This document shows, in pieces, positions 60,201-64,000 of a DNA stretch of 64,000 nucleotides. The stretch comes from Vitellaria paradoxa (taxonomy: Eukaryota; Streptophyta; Magnoliopsida; Ericales; Sapotaceae): assembly GCA_019916065.1 (NCBI GenBank), contig CM034236.1:13345167-13409166 (forward strand), in the 5' to 3' direction. A program made the translations under genes and the position numbers. The notes beneath the pieces were generated by a model, which was not told the origin of the DNA, did not search any database, and saw only the letters and a list, made by a program, of their open reading frames with translations. The first letter of the stretch is position 1; every line of letters starts with the position of its first letter.

Positions 60201-60858
60201 AATTACCTATGCAGTTTACAATCAATCTCAATTTATTCCGTATTCTATTAGTAACAACCAGTCCATGGCAGAGCCATATAGAGGGGGAAGTAACCCCCTT
60301 GATTTTGAATACAAAATTACCATAATACACTTTGTATTTTAACTTTATTAAAAAAAATTAAATTAATTAAAAACAGAGTATTTTGGCTTTATTAAAAAAA
60401 TTAAGGTTAAGTCAAAATTTTTAAAATAAAAAGAATTTACAATAATCAAATTTAAGTATTTTTTGTGAAATAGAGGGCATTATCTCACTACACTACTGAA
60501 TACTTTTGTACAAAATATTAGTAAATGTAATATATAATATAATAAATTCTATAAATAATAAAACTTAATAACTATATATATATAATTTTTTGATTTCCCT
60601 ATTAAACGTCAAGTGCTGCTAAAAGGGTTAGTTAAATTATTAAACTGTGAAAAGTATATTCATTGCTTTAATATTCAAGATTAATTTTCTCTTTCCCTAA
60701 AAGTAATATCACTTCTCTCCTACTCTTAACTCCGATATAACTCGTTATTCTCTTCTTAGGCGTTTTGTGCCTTCTTTTAGTGAAAATCCTTAATTCACCT
60801 TTGAATCAGTCCATGTAGTTATGATCAAGTTTCACTTTGATCTTTTTATTATATTTAT
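57254..60858. other. AT-rich intergenic DNA
   Basis: No gene recognised. Contains a (TAG)n microsatellite at 59382-59411. A GAGCCATATAGAGGGGGAAG phrase near 60270 resembles an hAT-type terminal region. The 70-aa frame at 57593 has no family match. Confidence 0.4.
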
Positions 60859-61076
60859 GGGTGGTTCTATTTGCACTTCATAAATAAATTCTTATACTTT
60901 AATTTTTTCATTAAATAAAATTACACAATTATCTCTATTCTTCTAATAAGATATATTTTATAATTTTACTATCATAAATACCATTTTACAAAAATGAAGA
61001 TAATTGTATAATTTTATTTAATAAAAGGGTAAAGTAGAGTGTAAGATACATTTGTACAGTGCAAACAGGCTCATCC
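60859..61076. mobile_element. Foldback MITE, about 218 bp
   Basis: The left arm (GGTTCTATTTGCACT, later TTAAATAAAATTACACAATT) pairs with the complement of the right arm (GAGCCTGTTTGCACT, later TTAAATAAAATTATACAATT), giving arms of roughly 90 bp. Confidence 0.6.
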
Positions 61077-61832
61077 TAAATTTATTGATGAAAAATACTA
61101 TATGTTGATAACATACGATGAATACGTGCATTTTTTGTTAATTTTTTAATAGTTGTTAACAGAAAAATTAAAGTGAAATTTGACCACAATTATATGAGCT
61201 GATTATTACCGATTAAAATTATAAAGATTAAAATAAAATTTATTGTAAATTGGGGGAATGATTTTTATAATTTATCTTTAAAAAAATGAAACAGAAAAAC
61301 ATGTTTTTACCCCGGGGTAAATGCTGTCACTTCAGTTACTTTTTCCCACCGTCCATACAGACAAACAAAAGAGAATCTCCAAACGGGAAGGTGAGCTGGC
61401 ATTCATGTCTCTTACGGGACGTTGAGACTTCGTTTGGCATCACGAGGTTGCAACTGCTACAGTGATTTGCTAACTAATCACTGTTATAGTGTTTGATTAA
61501 ATTTATTTTTTGATATTTTAATTTTATTTTAAATTTTTCAGAGTAAAAATGTCAAATTAATCAAAATTAAAAATCTATTAAAAAAATTATTTTTTTCTTT
61601 CCAAATATAAAAATAACTGATTTAGTTTTAATTAATTACTATCTAACTAAAAATAAACTAACTACTTTCTTTTTTAAATTAAGCCTGAGTTGGTGCCTGC
61701 TAAAATGTATTTATATTATTTTATTTAAATATATTTATATTATTTTAATCTAAAATAGATATAAATAAATTTAAATTATTAAATTTAAAATTAACAGTTC
61801 TCACTTCTCATTATAAATTGCAAAACTGATAT

Positions 61833-62002
61833 AGAGTTTGTTTGGAGTAAAAAAAAATGAAATAAATTGAGATAAATTGTGATTTGGGAGGAGTTCGTAA
61901 TGCGTGCAGTGAGAGAAAAAAGTTGATGTGATATAAAGTTAACAGAGATTTATAGAAATTTTTGAAAATTTTTAACAAACTTTTACAAACCAAACGGGTC
62001 CA
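61833..62002. mobile_element. Small MITE of the GTTTGG family
   Basis: It starts GAGTTTGTTTGGAGTAA and ends CAAACCAAACGGGTCC. The body shares TTGAGATAAATTGTGATTTG and AGTTCGTAATGCGTGCAGTG with the 15629 copy. Confidence 0.65.
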
Positions 62003-62154
62003 TAATAATGCTACGTTGTTAACTCACCCAAATCTCCTTAATTTTTCTAAAACAAGCGCGTACGACTGGAGGCCGTCCGCCTTACTTTTTACACGGCAAC
62101 AATGAATAAAAGATTAAACGTTTTGATTTTTTTTTAAAATTTTAATTATTAAAA

Positions 62155-62270
62155 CTACGTTTGATTTATTAAAAAAATTTTAAAATTTTATTTTTAATTT
62201 TACTATATGAATTAAAAATCTATAACTTATCTCATTTTATATCACTTTTTATCACTCTAAATACATCCTA
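62155..62270. mobile_element. Small MITE of the GTTTGG family, decayed
   Basis: The right part TTATCTCATTTTATATCACT, then CTCTAAATACATCC, matches the right ends of the 35862 and 15629 copies. Confidence 0.45.
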
Positions 62271-62315
62271 AATTAAAACTACTAATCTTAATTTTACTTA
62301 AAAAGATTGTTAATT

Positions 62316-62805
62316 TGTTAGCTCCTATCTCACATTAGTTTTCTCATAAAGACAAAAGTAGGTTATAAATCCTATCCCACATTAGATTTCTTATAAAGAC
62401 AGAAGTCTTGTGAGATTATAAATCATGTCCCACATCGATTTTCTCATAAAGGCAGAGGGGGCCTTGTGAGGTTATAAATAAAGGCTCATTTTCTTTGGAA
62501 AAGACACCAGTCAAAGCTTTGGGTAGCAAACTTGTACTCTAGTTATATTCCTCCTTTGAGGTGGGAGTTGTAGTTTTGCTTTGGGAATTGCTTTGTGGGG
62601 TGTATTGGGGTATTAGATGAGAAGAAATATTATGTGATTGTAATATTATTCACATAGTAAATTTTTTTCTCTGAGTGCTCGTGGACGTAAGTAAATTATC
62701 AAATCACATAAATCTTATGTTCTTTTATTATGTATTTTTCTTATCTTCGTATTTATTATTATTTACAAAAGTATTGTTCGAAAGTGATTCAGGATTTCTT
62801 CAACA
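62316..62805 (+). mobile_element. Probable Copia-type solo LTR
   Basis: It starts TGTTAGCTCC, carries a triplicated promoter-like module (62324-62480) with TATAAATAAAGG, and then a typical R/U5-like stretch with GTGGACGTAAGTAAATTATC and AAATCACATAAATCTT before TCAACA. No second copy, internal domain or certain target duplication is seen. Confidence 0.5.
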
Positions 62806-62859
62806 ACAAAGATAAATTAAGATGACTGGACGATTTAAAAAAATCGGGACCTTAAGTTT

Positions 62860-63135
62860 TTTATACTTCAACTGCTGCTGCTGCGGCGGTGTAAAAAACA
62901 TCTGCAGACTCTTTAACCCCAAAACCTGCTGCTTCCCACGTGCTCGCGGCTGCCCATGTCGACCCATTGGGCCCCACTCCTTTTTGTAGCCCCGCGCGGT
63001 CCGCTCCAAAACACGCTCTCTACGCAATTGACAAAACGTGTCGCCGTCTTGACCGCGAAACTTGTCCAGTCTGCGTCGATGTGGACCACGCAATGCCCAT
63101 TACCCATATTCCGCGGAAAATTAACTAGGGTTTTC
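62860..63135. promoter_or_regulatory. GC-rich promoter-like island
   Basis: A block with many CpG dinucleotides in AT-rich DNA. It carries a G-box CACGTG (62937-62942), a TCP-type GGGCCCCAC (62969-62977) and a telo-box-like TAGGGTTTT (63127-63135). No coding exon of a known family was found on either strand, so the associated gene may have been lost or lie beyond the window. Confidence 0.35.
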
Positions 63136-64000
63136 TTTATTTCAATGTAAATAAGTTTTGGAGAAACAACGTTGGGGCTCCCTTTATTTTATTTATTTAT
63201 TTTTTTGAAGCTCAAAAATATTATACATTCAAATAAACTGTCTTAAGCTTCATTTGTGTTAAAATTTGTTCAACGTAAAATATGTTTTTAAAAAACATAT
63301 TTACTCATATTTTCTTAAATATAAACAAATATAGTCGTAATGTAAAATATTTTTTAAATAAATGTTTACTCATGATTTAAAAAAAATATATAATGTAAAA
63401 TATATTTTCATACTTTTAAAATTTTTTTAAAAAATAAATAAAAGTATAACATAAAAATATTTTATATTAAAATAAACAAAATCTTAATGTATAATATTTT
63501 TAAGGTAAAACTTACTACTGAGTCATATTGTTGAATAACGTGTTTTATATAAAAATATTTTTAAATGATCAAACAGAGCCTTAAAAACTAATAATAAGTG
63601 CATTTCACTTTTAAATTTTTATATTTTAAAAATATTATTCTTACAAAAATAAATTTAAAATATAGTAAATATATTTTAAAAAATAAGAGATAAATATTTT
63701 GGGGGGGTCTTTTATGACTGTTTATCATAATTTTATTTTACTTACCATGTTGCTTATGTTCATAAAATAAAAATTATAAAAAAGATTTAAAAATAAAAAA
63801 ATTACTTACGAATAAAATTAACTATGTTTTAAAATTCGATATTTTTCTACCCCTACAAGAAAAATTTTATTTTTAAGTATTGTTTTTCATTTATTTGTAA
63901 AGTGATTAACTTACTCAAAACTATCAAAGAAAAAAGAAAACAAATATAAATTTTGATGGACATGTCATATTAGACAAAAAAATAATAATAATAATTAAAA
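63136..64000. other. AT-rich intergenic DNA
   Basis: Only A/T-rich sequence with repeated AAATATTTTT and TAAAATATATTTT words. No gene recognised. Confidence 0.45.

Noticed and set aside
62940..63150. Short frames in the GC-rich island
   Set aside because: Both strands are open by composition and none matches a known protein; described only as a promoter-like island.
1..64000. tRNA, rRNA, CRISPR or prokaryotic features
   Set aside because: No cloverleaf with A and B boxes, no rRNA core motifs and no spaced identical repeats were seen; tRNA-like words are retrotransposon primer sites.

Overview
This window reads as nuclear DNA of a flowering plant, most likely a eudicot. It is strongly AT-rich with long gene-poor stretches. 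It holds two genes with clear plant orthologues and intact reading frames, several gene fragments, and many transposable elements of nearly every plant class. Species cannot be named from sequence alone. No tRNA, rRNA, CRISPR or bacterial features were seen.

Layout. 1-6172: most of a CACTA (En/Spm) DNA transposon whose left end lies outside the window. It has a TNP2-type transposase gene broken by a C-tract frameshift and a nonsense codon, a second seven-exon Ptta/En/Spm-type gene that still reads through, a subterminal array of short inverted GCGACCG motifs and a right terminus ending in CTAGTG. 6173-6783: gene scraps, including the start of a SEC31 (COPII coat) coding sequence. 7883-17873: a complete XBAT35-type ankyrin-RING E3 ubiquitin ligase gene with nine constant exons and a possible cassette exon. 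Its introns contain a non-autonomous hAT element, a decayed LINE with target duplication, and a small MITE. 17874-21250: intergenic, with one MITE, simple repeats and a possible LTR. 21249-26257: an old Copia retrotransposon on the minus strand with both LTRs. 26258-39000: AT-rich repeats, comprising a decayed Copia gag fragment, hAT-like elements and several foldback/MITE families. 39030-40342: an LSH/ALOG transcription regulator gene (LSH3/LSH4 type) with a CT-rich leader, an upstream ORF and a duplicated start-codon region. 40343-64000: no confident intact gene. It holds a 308-bp complete TRIM/SMART retroelement, an 858-bp hAT element with a perfect 8-bp target duplication, the 3' part of a Copia element, a truncated phytocyanin-like exon, several tandem duplications, a Copia-like LTR with a triplicated promoter module, and a GC-rich promoter-like island near 62.9-63.1 kb.

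The two genes are functionally unrelated: XBAT35 is a ubiquitin ligase and LSH is an organ-boundary/light-development regulator. The rest is best understood as repeat turnover around them. The most notable points are the very small LTR element, the frame logic of XBAT35 alternative splicing, the half-intact CACTA element, and the duplicated start region of the LSH gene.
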